Assembly: GCA_963798195.1 (NCBI GenBank)
Contig: CAWCSF010000010.1
Span: 310,001 to 374,000, forward strand
DNA length: 64,000 nt
Source of the DNA: CAVSRC01 sp963798195
Lineage (GTDB): Bacteria > Pseudomonadota > Alphaproteobacteria > Rhizobiales > Kaistiaceae
Reading direction: 5' to 3'
Each line of letters opens with the position of its first letter. Within the stretch, counting starts at the first letter, position 1. The notes under the pieces are model-generated. The model worked only from the letters and a program-made list of their open reading frames with translations. It was not told the origin of the DNA and searched no databases. The position numbers and the translations under genes were made by a program. Below are positions 54,491 through 63,579 of this stretch, in pieces.

Positions 54491-55549
54491 TCACGTGCTG
54501 CTGCGCTCGACGAGAAGATGTCCGGTGTCGACCACCGGGTTCAATATTTCAGCGTCGTCATCCGGGCGGATGCGCGCAAGTACCATGCGGGCGACTTCCT
54601 TGCCGATGATATCGCCGGACGGCCGGATGGTCGTCAGCGGAGGCAGGCAGTTGGCGCCGAAACCGAGGTCACCGAAGCCGATCACAGCGAGGTCGCGCGG
54701 CACCACGATGTCGCGCCGCTGGCATTCGAAGAGTGCGCCGAGCGCGACCAGATCGTTGGAGCAGGCGACCGCCTGGAGGTCGGGGTGCTGGCGGAGCGCC
54801 CGCGTCAGGAGCAGCGCGCCCGCCTCCGTCGTGGCTGGCGACGGGTTGTCAAACAGCGTGGCCGCCGCTCCGTCGGCCCGCGCCACTTCCGCCATGAAGC
54901 CGGCGGCGCGTTGTGCGGCGCGCCGATCGTCCTGTAGCCGTGCGCCCAGGAATGCCAGGCGCCTGTGGCCTTTGCGCAGCAGGTGCCGTGCGGCTGTGGC
55001 GCCCACGTCCTCGTGCGAAAATCCAACCGCCATGTCGATGTGGTGATCGCCCAGCTCCCACATCTCGACCACCGGCACGCCGCTCTTCTTCAGAAGGTCG
55101 GCTGTCGCCGCGCTGTGCGCGAGGCCGGTAAGCACGATGGCTGCGGGTGCCCAGGAGAGGGCGGTCCGCACCAGCACCTCTTCCTGATGTTCCGAATATT
55201 CGCTGTGGCCGACGAGCAGTTGGTAGCCCTGCTGACCGAGCACGTCCTGCAGCACCGAAACCGTTTCGGCGAAGAACGCGTTTCGGATGGACGGGATGAT
55301 GATGCTCACCACACGCGCAGAGGCGGCCGCCAGGCCGCCCGCGACCAGGTTGGGCACGTAGCCGAGCGCATCGATAGCGCGGGCGATTTCGCGGCCGGCC
55401 TTGCCCGAGACGCCGTCGGGCTTGCGCAGGAAGAGCGACACCGTGGATTGCGAAACGCCGGCGAGCGCGGCGACCTCGGACATGGTCACCCGCTGCATCT
55501 TGCGTCGGCGCCTGCCGACGCCCGGTGTGAAGCTCGACGCTTCGTTCAC
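54491..55549 (-). CDS. LacI-family regulator, GntR (gluconate) type
   Basis: A 352-residue repressor. The DNA-binding helix-turn-helix (MSEVAALAGVSQSTVSLFLRKP) and hinge (GYVPNLVAGGLAAASARVVSII) are followed by a periplasmic-binding-protein-like sensor (SIIIPSIRNAFFAETVSVLQ, then VGFSHEDVGATAARHLLRKGH). GTG at 55549 has AAGGGG upstream; ATG at 55498 is an alternative. As the only regulator inside the cluster it is the best candidate to bind the twin operators in the divergent control region. The sensed sugar acid (SQ or sulfogluconate) is inferred. Confidence 0.85.
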   Translation of the reverse strand: MNEASSFTPGVGRRRRKMQRVTMSEVAALAGVSQSTVSLFLRKPDGVSGKAGREIARAIDALGYVPNLVAGGLAAASARVVSIIIPSIRNAFFAETVSVLQDVLGQQGYQLLVGHSEYSEHQEEVLVRTALSWAPAAIVLTGLAHSAATADLLKKSGVPVVEMWELGDHHIDMAVGFSHEDVGATAARHLLRKGHRRLAFLGARLQDDRRAAQRAAGFMAEVARADGAAATLFDNPSPATTEAGALLLTRALRQHPDLQAVACSNDLVALGALFECQRRDIVVPRDLAVIGFGDLGFGANCLPPLTTIRPSGDIIGKEVARMVLARIRPDDDAEILNPVVDTGHLLVERSST

Positions 55550-55570
55550 GGCCCGCGTCCCCTTGCCCGC

Positions 55571-56680
55571 TCAGCCGAACTCAAGACCGTCGATCGTCAC
55601 CACCCGTTTTTCGCGGGCCGAGAGCTCCGCGGCAAGACCCATGACGACCGCTTTGAGGCCTTCCTCGGGGCCAACCTCGAGCGGCCCGCCTTCGGTGATG
55701 GCGCGGCGAAACGCCAGATGCTCATAGTATGTGGCGCCGCTGTGCGCGCCGGCGCCCATGACCGCCGGATCGACCGTGACCGGCAGGCGCTCCGGAAGCG
55801 TAGCGTCGCGTGTGGTGATCAGCACCTCCGCCTGTGTTCCGGCGCCATAGGCGCGCCGTGAGGGGATCATGCAATCGATGCGAGCGCGGTCACCGGTCAA
55901 CGTATACTCCGCCTCCCATTTGGCACCGTCGGCGAACATACAGAGATCGAGGGCGGCGCGCACGCCATTGCGGAAGTCGACCACGACAAAGGCGTTATCG
56001 ATGATGTCCGGTGTCTGGCCGTCGTAGCGCTCGTCGAGATGGTTCACGTCCATCGCGCCCGAAGCATAGACACGGATCGGCTCGTCGCCGACGATCAGGC
56101 GCATAAGGTCGAAGAAATGGCAGCACTTCTCCACCAGCGTGCCGCCAGTGCGTCGCGAGAAGCGATTCCAGTCGCCGACCTTGGGCAGGAAGGGGTGGCG
56201 ATGCTCACGGATGGCGAACATCCACTTGCGGCCCACGATGTCCGTCTGCACCTGTTGCCGGAAGAGTTGCATGGCGGGCATGTACCGGTATTCCATGCCG
56301 ACCCAGATCGGTGCCCCGTAGCCCTTCGCTGCCGACGCCAGCCATTTGACGTCCTCGGCGGACGTGCAGAACGGCTTCTCGCAGAGAATCGGTATCGGCT
56401 TCGCACGCGCGAATATGCGCTCGAGGAGACGCTTGTGCGTGTCGTTCGGCGCGGCGATCACGAGGGCATCGACCAAATCGGCGTCGAGCAGGGCGTCGAT
56501 GTCGTGGAAAACCGTCGGTTCGTCATTGGTGGTTTCGACCGCGCTTTTCTGCGAGCCGGAGTCGGGATCGGCGATGGCCGTGACCGTCGAGCCCGAGATG
56601 AGCGCCAGATTCCGCAGATGCTCGCGTCCCATCATGCCGGCCCCGATCAGGCCGAAGCGCAACTGGTTGGTCTCCGTCAC
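55571..56680 (-). CDS. Gfo/Idh/MocA-family oxidoreductase
   Basis: A 369-residue NAD(P)-dependent sugar dehydrogenase. Rossmann motif FGLIGAGMMGREHLRNLAL, EKPF motif in ILCEKPFCTSAEDV, and the C-terminal GGTLVEKCCHFFDLMRLI with paired histidine. It might catalyse an extra step on the sulfosugar, for instance a sugar- or sulfogluconate-level oxidation. It cannot be matched to a named pathway enzyme from sequence alone. First gene of the left arm, GTG at 56680. Confidence 0.8.
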   Translation of the reverse strand: MTETNQLRFGLIGAGMMGREHLRNLALISGSTVTAIADPDSGSQKSAVETTNDEPTVFHDIDALLDADLVDALVIAAPNDTHKRLLERIFARAKPIPILCEKPFCTSAEDVKWLASAAKGYGAPIWVGMEYRYMPAMQLFRQQVQTDIVGRKWMFAIREHRHPFLPKVGDWNRFSRRTGGTLVEKCCHFFDLMRLIVGDEPIRVYASGAMDVNHLDERYDGQTPDIIDNAFVVVDFRNGVRAALDLCMFADGAKWEAEYTLTGDRARIDCMIPSRRAYGAGTQAEVLITTRDATLPERLPVTVDPAVMGAGAHSGATYYEHLAFRRAITEGGPLEVGPEEGLKAVVMGLAAELSAREKRVVTIDGLEFG

Positions 56681-56724
56681 AGGTCGTTTCCCCTCGTCTG
56701 AATTTCAGTCGCCGCCGGTGTGGA

Positions 56725-56732
56725 AAGCGCTT
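56725..56732. promoter_or_regulatory. Candidate LacI-family half operator (AAGCGCTT)
   Basis: The perfect palindrome AAGCGCTT fits AAnCGnTT, the core of LacI/GalR-family operators. It shares the AGCGCT core of the two larger operators downstream and lies 45-52 bases from the Gfo/Idh start. Confidence 0.4.
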
Positions 56733-56814
56733 GGAAAGCGGGATTTTGGCTAGCTCGCAGGCGGCTCCTTGATGCCCGCATGCTAGGCGAGCCGTCGGCT
56801 TATGGCAAGAAATT

Positions 56815-56828
56815 TCGCAGCGCTGCGA
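56815..56828. promoter_or_regulatory. Candidate operator 1 (14-base perfect palindrome)
   Basis: TCGCAGCGCTGCGA, in the 354-base control region between the two arms. A near-identical copy lies 77 bases further right. Confidence 0.55.
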
Positions 56829-56891
56829 TTATCCATTGTGCAATTGTGCGGCGCAAAAAGCGCGGATATTTCGCGATTTGACTCTTATCAA

Positions 56892-56905
56892 TCGCAGCGC
56901 TACGA
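56892..56905. promoter_or_regulatory. Candidate operator 2 (copy of operator 1)
   Basis: TCGCAGCGCTACGA differs from operator 1 by one base. Centres are 77 bases apart, about seven helical turns, which would let one LacI-family tetramer or dimer pair loop the DNA over the divergent promoters. Lies 130 bases before the binding-protein start. Confidence 0.55.
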
Positions 56906-57034
56906 ATTGCACAAGTGGAATTCGCGTTGGGGAACTGGCCGCAGGGAGCGGTTCGGGGATGTCCCGCGGGGCGGCCAGGTGCAGAGCCCGGTCGGCGTGA
57001 AAAATCAGAACCAGGACAAGGGAGGAACTAGACG

Positions 57035-58285
57035 ATGAGATCATTTGGTTTGGCGGCGTTCGGCGTAGCATTGGCCGCGATGACGGTGACTGCGAGTGCG
57101 GACACCGAGTTGCACATCTTCATGGGTGGCCAGCAGCGCGCCGATGTATGGCGCGGCATTCTCGACAAGTACGAGGCGGCCAACCCCGGCACCAAAGTTG
57201 TTGTCGAGACTGGCGGTGCGACGTCCGAGTTGCAGGCGCAGTATTTGAACACCGTACTCAGCGCCAAGGACTCGACGCTCGATGCATTCCTCATCGACGT
57301 CGTGCGGCCGGCGCAGTTCGGCGCTGCCGGCTGGTCGGCATCGCTGGACGACGCGGTCGGCGACAAGAAGGCCTTCATGGCGCGCTACCTTGACGCCTAT
57401 TCAGAAGCCGACCAGCCAGGCGGCAAGCTCGTCGCCCTGCCGGCTTATGCCGACTCCATGTTCCTCTACTACCGCAAGGACCTGCTTGATAAGTATGGCC
57501 TTCAGCCGCCGAAGACATGGGACGACCTGACCGCCGCTGCCAAGAAGGTAACGGGCGGCGAGGGGCGTGCCGATCTCCAGGGCCTGAGTTTCCAGGGCAA
57601 GGCGATCGAGGGCGCGGTCTGCACCTTCCTTCTGCCCTACTGGAGCATGGGCAAGTCGATCGTCACCGACGGCAAGCTGACCTACGACAAGGACGCAGCG
57701 ACCAAGTCGCTCGCCCTGTGGAAGGGCTTTGCTGACGATGGCGTTGCCAAGAAGAACATCTCCGAGGTTGCCACCGATGACACCCGCAAGGAGTTCCAGG
57801 CGGGGAACGTCCTTTTCGCGATCAACTGGGGCTATGCGTGGTCGCATTTTCAGGATGATGCCGACACCAACGTGAAAGACATGGTCGGCGTTGCCCAGCT
57901 TCCTGCCGTCGCCGGCGGCGAGCCCGCCACCTGCCTCGGTGGCTGGCAGTGGACCGTCTCCGCGTTCTCCAAGCACACGGACGAGGCCGCCAAGCTTGTC
58001 ACGTACCTGTCCAGCCCGGAGATTTCGGCTGAACTCGCAGTCAAGGCATCGCTGATGCCGGTGTTCCCGGAGAACTATACGAACCCCGACGTCGTCAAGG
58101 CTGTGCCGTGGTTCGAAAACGCGCTGCCGGTGGTCAAGACCGCCCGTGCGCGTCCGGTGACGCCCCGCTACTCGGAGGTCTCCGAGGCGATCCGCACCAC
58201 CGTCAACGCGGTCCTCGCTGGCACGATGACGCCGGAAGAGGGCGCCACCGAGATGGCTTCGCGGCTGCAGCGTATCCTGCGCTAG
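57035..58285 (+). CDS. ABC transporter substrate-binding protein (putative sulfosugar)
   Basis: A 416-residue periplasmic binding protein of the extracellular solute-binding family 1, with signal peptide FGLAAFGVALAAMTVTASA and mature start DTELHIFMGGQQRADVWRGI. The binding lobes show SDADQPGGKLVALPAYADSMF-type segments and ATCLGGWQWTVSAFSKHTDEA. GGGAGGA precedes the ATG. It opens the right arm. The substrate is inferred as sulfoquinovose or its glycerol-linked form from the catabolic neighbours. Confidence 0.82.
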   Translation: MRSFGLAAFGVALAAMTVTASADTELHIFMGGQQRADVWRGILDKYEAANPGTKVVVETGGATSELQAQYLNTVLSAKDSTLDAFLIDVVRPAQFGAAGWSASLDDAVGDKKAFMARYLDAYSEADQPGGKLVALPAYADSMFLYYRKDLLDKYGLQPPKTWDDLTAAAKKVTGGEGRADLQGLSFQGKAIEGAVCTFLLPYWSMGKSIVTDGKLTYDKDAATKSLALWKGFADDGVAKKNISEVATDDTRKEFQAGNVLFAINWGYAWSHFQDDADTNVKDMVGVAQLPAVAGGEPATCLGGWQWTVSAFSKHTDEAAKLVTYLSSPEISAELAVKASLMPVFPENYTNPDVVKAVPWFENALPVVKTARARPVTPRYSEVSEAIRTTVNAVLAGTMTPEEGATEMASRLQRILR

Positions 58286-58293
58286 TGCCGCCG

Positions 58294-58325
58294 GGGTCCG
58301 GCGCGTCTCCCGGCGCGCCGGACCC
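58294..58325 (+). repeat. Strong stem-loop between binding protein and permease
   Basis: Perfect 12-base arms GGGTCCGGCGCG and CGCGCCGGACCC enclose an 8-base loop. Such an RNA hairpin after a binding-protein gene usually slows 3' decay of its message and reduces read-through into the permeases. No T-run follows, so it is not a plain terminator. Confidence 0.65.
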
Positions 58326-58370
58326 ATCCTTCGCGAACCGCCGCTTCAAGCCCATCGGGATTCGGTATCC

Positions 58371-59297
58371 ATGACATCGACCGGCGAGGCTCGCTTCGCA
58401 TTCATACCGACCAATCGCCTCTCGCGAATTGCCAACCCGACCGATTCCGTTCTCGCGGCGGTCCTGCTGGCCCCCGCAGCGATCCTGCTGGCGATCGTGA
58501 TCGTCTATCCGATCGGCCGGCTGATCTTCACCAGTTTCCACGATCTCTCGCTAACCTCCGGTCTGCCAGCGCGCTTTGTCGGCTTCGAGAATTTCGTGTT
58601 GCTGCTGGACGATCCGGTTTTCTGGAAGACATTGTGGAACACCGCGCTCATCACGGTGGTAACGGTGCCGGGCGCGCTGCTGGTCGGACTGGCCTTTGCC
58701 CTGATGGCGAACCTGCCCTTCCGCGTAAAATGGCCGATCCGCCTTGCGCTACTGATGCCTTGGGCGCTGCCGCTTGCTTTCTGCGGACTGATCTTCGCCT
58801 GGTTCTTCCACTCCGAATACGGCATCGCCAACGACATCCTGCGGCGCCTCGGCCTGCCGACGGTCATCTGGTTCAATTCGCCGGGCTGGTCGATGTGGGC
58901 GATCAACGTGACGATCGTCTGGAAGTCGTCGTCCTTCATGGCGATGATCATCATCGCCGGCCTTCAGGTCATTCCGCACGAACTCTACGAGGCAGCCGAA
59001 ATGGACGGAGCCGGCAAGGTCCGCCAGTTCTTCTCGATCACGCTGCCGCTGCTCAAGCCTGCCATCGTCGTAGCGCTGATATTCCGCACGATCACAGCGC
59101 TCCAGACGTTCGACATCCCATACACGATGACCCGCGGCGGTCCGGGCAACGCCACTGAACCCTTCGCCATGTACGTCTATCAGACGACAGTCGATTTCCT
59201 CGATCTCGGCTACGGCTCGGCGCTCGCTGTTGTCATGTTCCTGCTCTCGATGGTGGTCAGCGTCTTCTATCTGAAGATGATCAGGGCGCGGACGTAG
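58371..59297 (+). CDS. ABC transporter permease, MalF type
   Basis: A 308-residue inner-membrane permease with six helices. FTSFHDLSLTSGLPARFVGF, the EAA loop LQVIPHELYEAAEMDGAGKV and the final TRGGPGNATEPFAMYVYQTT are typical. Followed by its partner permease four bases later. Confidence 0.84.
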   Translation: MTSTGEARFAFIPTNRLSRIANPTDSVLAAVLLAPAAILLAIVIVYPIGRLIFTSFHDLSLTSGLPARFVGFENFVLLLDDPVFWKTLWNTALITVVTVPGALLVGLAFALMANLPFRVKWPIRLALLMPWALPLAFCGLIFAWFFHSEYGIANDILRRLGLPTVIWFNSPGWSMWAINVTIVWKSSSFMAMIIIAGLQVIPHELYEAAEMDGAGKVRQFFSITLPLLKPAIVVALIFRTITALQTFDIPYTMTRGGPGNATEPFAMYVYQTTVDFLDLGYGSALAVVMFLLSMVVSVFYLKMIRART

Positions 59298-59300
59298 GCG

Positions 59301-60134
59301 ATGTTCCGCGGCCCCATCTCCGCCCGCACGGTCCGCTTCTTCGTTGCGGCCTTCCTGCTGATCAACGGCTTCTTCCCGGCGGTGTGGATTTTGTTCACTT
59401 CGCTCAAGACCGAGCTTGAACTCACCCACGTGCCCATCACATGGCTGCCGGCGCGGCCGACGATGGCAAATTATCTTGCGGCCTTCACCGATCAGCCGCT
59501 GATGCTCTTCCTGTTCAACAGCTTCCTGGTTGCGACGCTTTCCACAATGGCCACGCTGTTCGTGTCGGTGCTCGCCGCCTATGCCATCTCGCGACTGAAC
59601 CTGCGTTTTCGCGGCCTCATTCTCTCGACAATTATCGCTGTCTCCACTTTTCCGCTGGTGACGTTGCTGGTCCCGCTGTTCGAGATCATGCGCGGCCTCA
59701 ACCTGCTCAACACCTACATCGCACTGGTGCTGCCCTACACGGTGCTCAGCCTGCCTGTGTGTACGCTGGTATTGGTCAGCTTCTTCGACGGTTTCCCGCA
59801 AGATCTCGAAAACGCGGCGATGGTCGATGGATGCACGCGCATCGGCTCGCTGTTCCGCATCGTTGTTCCTCTTTCGGCGCCCGGTGTCTTCACCGCAGGC
59901 ATCCTCGCTTTCGTCAATTCCTGGGACGAGTTCCTGCTGGCATTGTCGTTCAACTCGAGCCCGGCGATGCGCACACTGCCGGTCGGCATACAGCTCTACC
60001 AAACCGAATTTTCGTTTCCCTGGCCCGAGATTTCCGCCGCGCTCGTGGTCGGCATCGTACCCGTCGTTATCCTCATCGTCTTCTTCCAGGAGCGCGTGGT
60101 GTCGGGTCTCATGGCCGGCGGCCTGAAGGGCTGA
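59301..60134 (+). CDS. ABC transporter permease, MalG type
   Basis: A 277-residue permease with the EAA-type loop FPQDLENAAMVDGCTRIGSLF and the MalG-like opening VWILFTSLKTELELTHVPIT. Its stop is followed three bases later by the dehydratase start. An ATPase gene is missing here; it may lie beyond the right edge or be shared with the importer at 31-35 kb. Confidence 0.84.
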   Translation: MFRGPISARTVRFFVAAFLLINGFFPAVWILFTSLKTELELTHVPITWLPARPTMANYLAAFTDQPLMLFLFNSFLVATLSTMATLFVSVLAAYAISRLNLRFRGLILSTIIAVSTFPLVTLLVPLFEIMRGLNLLNTYIALVLPYTVLSLPVCTLVLVSFFDGFPQDLENAAMVDGCTRIGSLFRIVVPLSAPGVFTAGILAFVNSWDEFLLALSFNSSPAMRTLPVGIQLYQTEFSFPWPEISAALVVGIVPVVILIVFFQERVVSGLMAGGLKG

Positions 60135-60137
60135 CCC

Positions 60138-61880
60138 ATGGCCGACGCACCGCGCCTTTCGCCAGAGGATCTGCGCAGCCACCGCTGGTACGGCGCCGAG
60201 GATATGCGCGGCTTCGCCCATCGCCAGCGCACGCAGCAGATGGGTCTTCGGCGCGAGGAGTTCCTCGGCAAGCCCGTCATTGCCATCCTCAATCCCTGGA
60301 GTGAGATGAGCCCGTGCCACGCGCATCTGCGTGATCGTGCGGAAGCGGTGAAGCGCGGCGTCTGGCAGGCGGGTGGCTACCCGGTCGAACTGCCCGCGCT
60401 CTCCGTTGGCGAGGTCATGGTCAAGCCGTCGACCATGCTCTACCGAAACTTCCTCGCCATGGAGGTGGAGGAAATTCTGCGCTCGCACCCGATCGACGGC
60501 GCTGTGCTGCTCGGCGGATGCGACAAGTCCACCCCCGGCATGCTGATGGGCGCGTTCAGTATGGACGTTCCGGTGATCTTCTGCCCGGCCGGCCCAATGT
60601 CCAACGACAGGTGGCGCGGCAAGCCTCTCGGCGCCGGCACCCACACCCGCAAATACTGGGACGAACTGCGGGCGGGTGGCATCACGCCTGCCGACTGGGT
60701 CGAGCTCGAAGGCCACATGACCCGCACCATCGGCACCTGCAATACGATCGGCACCGCCTCCACCATGACCTCGATCGTCGATGCCATGGGCCTGACCTTG
60801 CCCGGCGCGTCATCCATACCCGCTGCCGATGCCGGCCACGGCCGGATGGCGTCGGCCTGCGGCGAGCGCATCGTTGAGATGGTCTGGGAAGACCTCAAGC
60901 CGTCGAAGATCGTGGACCGCGACAGCGTCCGCAATGGCATCGTTGCCTATGCCGGCCTCGGCGGTTCGACCAACGCCGCGATCCACTTGATTGCCATGGC
61001 GCGGCGCGCCGGCGTCGATCTCACCCTCGAAGAGATGGCCGCGGCCGCGGCCGGCGTTCCCGTCTGCGCCAATATCTTTCCCTCCGGCAAATTCTTCATG
61101 GAGGACTTCTTCTTCGCCGGTGGCCTTCGCGCTCTTTTGCGCAATCTCCGTGCCCACCTCGCACTCGACAAGCTGACGGTGAACGGCCGCACGCTGGGAG
61201 AAAACATCGCCGGCGCCGAATGCTGGAACGATGACGTCATCCGCACGCTCGACAATCCGGTCGTTCCGCTCGGCGAGGGCCGCACACTGACGCTGCTCAA
61301 GGGCAACCTCGCGCCCGACGGTGCGGTGCTGAAGTCCAGTGCCGCCAGCCCGAAATTCATGAAGCATGTCGGCCCGGCGATCGTCTTCGACAGCCCCGCC
61401 GAGATGAACGAGCGCATCGACGATCCCGCCCTCGACGTCAGCGAAGACTCCGTGCTTGTGCTCCGCAATGCCGGTCCGGTCGGTGCGCCGGGCATGCCCG
61501 AGTGGGGAAACCTGCCAATCCCCAAGCGCCTGCTCGCGAACGGCGTGCGCGACATGGTGCGTATCTGCGACGGCCGCATGAGCGGCACCCACTACGGCAC
61601 CTGCATCGTCCACGTTGCGCCGGAAGCGGCCATCGGCGGTCCGCTGGCGCTGCTCCGCACCGGTGACAGGATCGCGCTCGACGTCGCTGCTGGCCGCCTC
61701 GACATACAGGTTGACGATGCAGAACTGGCAAGGCGACGCGCCGCCTGGAAGCCCGGCGCGCGGCAATACCAGCGCTCCTTCGCCGCGCTCTACCAGAGCC
61801 ACGTCAGTCAGGCGAATGACGGCTGCGACTTCGATTTCCTCAGCGCCGGCGGCGCGGTTCCCGAGCCGCCCATCTACTAG
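60138..61880 (+). CDS. IlvD/Edd-family dehydratase (6-deoxy-6-sulfogluconate candidate)
   Basis: A 580-residue [Fe-S] sugar-acid dehydratase. The cluster cysteines appear in LLGGCDKSTPGMLMGA, in TRTIGTCNTIGTASTM, and upstream in PWSEMSPCHAHLR, the standard three. In the sulfo-Entner-Doudoroff pathway the same family dehydrates 6-deoxy-6-sulfogluconate to the 2-keto-3-deoxy form. It lies between the importer and an HpcH/HpaI aldolase, which is the expected next step. Other sugar acids remain possible. Confidence 0.84.
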   Translation: MADAPRLSPEDLRSHRWYGAEDMRGFAHRQRTQQMGLRREEFLGKPVIAILNPWSEMSPCHAHLRDRAEAVKRGVWQAGGYPVELPALSVGEVMVKPSTMLYRNFLAMEVEEILRSHPIDGAVLLGGCDKSTPGMLMGAFSMDVPVIFCPAGPMSNDRWRGKPLGAGTHTRKYWDELRAGGITPADWVELEGHMTRTIGTCNTIGTASTMTSIVDAMGLTLPGASSIPAADAGHGRMASACGERIVEMVWEDLKPSKIVDRDSVRNGIVAYAGLGGSTNAAIHLIAMARRAGVDLTLEEMAAAAAGVPVCANIFPSGKFFMEDFFFAGGLRALLRNLRAHLALDKLTVNGRTLGENIAGAECWNDDVIRTLDNPVVPLGEGRTLTLLKGNLAPDGAVLKSSAASPKFMKHVGPAIVFDSPAEMNERIDDPALDVSEDSVLVLRNAGPVGAPGMPEWGNLPIPKRLLANGVRDMVRICDGRMSGTHYGTCIVHVAPEAAIGGPLALLRTGDRIALDVAAGRLDIQVDDAELARRRAAWKPGARQYQRSFAALYQSHVSQANDGCDFDFLSAGGAVPEPPIY

Positions 61881-61892
61881 AGACGGTTCTCC

Positions 61893-62672
61893 ATGATCGA
61901 TCTGACCAACCGCTTCAAGCAGTGGCTCGCCAGCGGCCGCGACACGCCGCCGCTTGGCACGTGGCTGATGTCCGGAGCGCCGGCCACGGCGGAGGCACTC
62001 GGCTTCGCCGGCTTCGATTTCCTTGTCGTCGATATGGAGCATGTACCCATCGAGGTGACCGACACGGTCGGGCTCCTGCGCACGATCGCCGGCACGCCGG
62101 CCGAGCCCGTCATCCGCCTGCCGTGGAACGATCGCGTGCTGGTCAAGCGCGTTCTCGATGCTGGCGGGCAGACCCTGATGTTCCCCTTCATCGAAAGCGT
62201 GGAGGAGGCGAGGGCCGCCGTCGCGGCGACGCGCTACCCGCCAAACGGCGTGCGCGGCGTTGCCGCCATGCACCGGGCCAGCCGGTTTGGCACGGTCGCG
62301 GATTATCTGAAGCGCGCCGATGCCGAGATCGCGGTCATCCTGCAACTGGAGACCCCCGGCGCGATCGACCAGCTTGCCGACATGGCGCAGATCCCTGGCG
62401 TCGACGCGTTCTTCGTAGGCCCGGGCGATCTTGCGGGAGCCATGGGTCTCATCGGCCAGATCGGCCACGATGATGTCCAGGCCCGTATCGCCGCGGCGGC
62501 AAAGGCGGCGCATGCCGCGGGCAAGACGGTTGGCATAGTCGGCCCGAATCCGGATATGGTCCGCCGCTTCCTTGGGTATGGCTACGATTTCGTCGCTGTG
62601 TCATCCGACATCGCCATGATGATGGGGCGCGCGGCGGAATACATCGCGAGCCTGACCAGGACGGGGAACTAG
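61893..62672 (+). CDS. HpcH/HpaI-family class II aldolase (KDSG candidate)
   Basis: A 259-residue divalent-metal aldolase. GFDFLVVDMEHVPIEV (His/Glu), VIRLPWNDRVLVKRVLDAG, QLETPGAIDQLADMA and AFFVGPGDLAGAMG are family motifs. HpaI-type enzymes are broad retro-aldolases; in sulfo-ED a member splits 2-keto-3,6-dideoxy-6-sulfogluconate into pyruvate and sulfolactaldehyde. The substrate here is inferred from context. Twelve bases after the dehydratase. Confidence 0.82.
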   Translation: MIDLTNRFKQWLASGRDTPPLGTWLMSGAPATAEALGFAGFDFLVVDMEHVPIEVTDTVGLLRTIAGTPAEPVIRLPWNDRVLVKRVLDAGGQTLMFPFIESVEEARAAVAATRYPPNGVRGVAAMHRASRFGTVADYLKRADAEIAVILQLETPGAIDQLADMAQIPGVDAFFVGPGDLAGAMGLIGQIGHDDVQARIAAAAKAAHAAGKTVGIVGPNPDMVRRFLGYGYDFVAVSSDIAMMMGRAAEYIASLTRTGN

Positions 62673-62686
62673 ACGGGGATCATTGC

Positions 62687-63469
62687 ATGAGTGCGGAAGG
62701 AACTGCGGCTGGCCGCTACGCGTCAGTGAGCTACCGGTCGCTTGCCAAAAAGCCGGTGGTCATCACGGGTGGTGCTTCGGGTATCGGCGCGGAGATGGTC
62801 CGCGCCTTCGCGGCGCAGGGATCGAAGGTTGCCTTTCTCGATATCGACCAGAAGGCTGGAGCCGCGGTCGCGGCCGAGACCGGCGGCACGTTTCATGCGT
62901 GCGATGTCACCGATATCGCGCGCCTGCGCGAGGTGCTTGCCGAGATCGAGACCGCTACCGGCGGTGTCGAAATTCTTATCAACAATGCGGCCCGCGACGA
63001 TCGCCACGAGATGGCGACGGTCGAGCCCGATTATTGGCACCGCGCGCTGGCGGTGAATCTCGATCACCAGTTCTTCGCCACGCAGGCCGTCGCCAAGGGC
63101 ATGACTGCGCGCGGCCGTGGGTCGATCATCCTGTTCAGTTCGATCTCGTGGATGCGTGCACGCCCCGGCATGGTCGCTTACACGACCGCCAAGGCGGCCA
63201 TCTATGGCCTCACCAAGACGATGAGCCGCGAACTGGGCCCGTCTGGCATCCGCGTCAATTGTATCGTGCCCGGTGCCATCCTGACGGAACGGCAGGCGAA
63301 GCTCTGGCGGACGCCAGAGGTCGACAACATGATCATGAATGGGCAAGCGATGAAGGTGTCGCTCGACGCGACTCATGTCGCGCGCATGGCGCTGTTTGTT
63401 TCATCGGACGAGTGTGCGGGTTGCACCGGCACCAGCTTCCTGGTCGATGCCGGCTTGACGCAGAGCTAG
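62687..63469 (+). CDS. Short-chain dehydrogenase (sulfoquinovose dehydrogenase candidate)
   Basis: A 260-residue classical SDR. Cofactor motif VVITGGASGIGAEMVRAF, ILINNAARDDRHE (NNAx) and the active site SSISWMRARPGMVAYTTAKAA (YxxxK), ending in RVNCIVPGAILTERQAK. In sulfo-ED, an SDR oxidises sulfoquinovose to the lactone; an alternative is a different sugar-acid dehydrogenase. It starts 14 bases after the aldolase, in the same operon. The lactonase expected next is not seen in the window. Confidence 0.8.
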   Translation: MSAEGTAAGRYASVSYRSLAKKPVVITGGASGIGAEMVRAFAAQGSKVAFLDIDQKAGAAVAAETGGTFHACDVTDIARLREVLAEIETATGGVEILINNAARDDRHEMATVEPDYWHRALAVNLDHQFFATQAVAKGMTARGRGSIILFSSISWMRARPGMVAYTTAKAAIYGLTKTMSRELGPSGIRVNCIVPGAILTERQAKLWRTPEVDNMIMNGQAMKVSLDATHVARMALFVSSDECAGCTGTSFLVDAGLTQS

Positions 63470-63579
63470 CTGAACCGCCTTTGCCGGGTCGGACATGGCG
63501 TCAACCCGCTCGTGGGCTTATCTTTTTTGTCGTGGAAAGACACGACACCATCCGGTCAACGGACGGGAAGGGGAGGAAA

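Noticed and set aside
58749..60716. A 655-codon minus-strand open frame across the two permease genes and the dehydratase start
   Set aside because: It is the antisense shadow of GC-rich genes with strong codon bias; its translation is repetitive, rich in Arg, Gln, Asp and His, and has no family match.
60810..62513. A 567-codon minus-strand open frame across the dehydratase and aldolase genes
   Set aside because: Same reason: antisense to two well-recognised enzymes, composition of a shadow frame.
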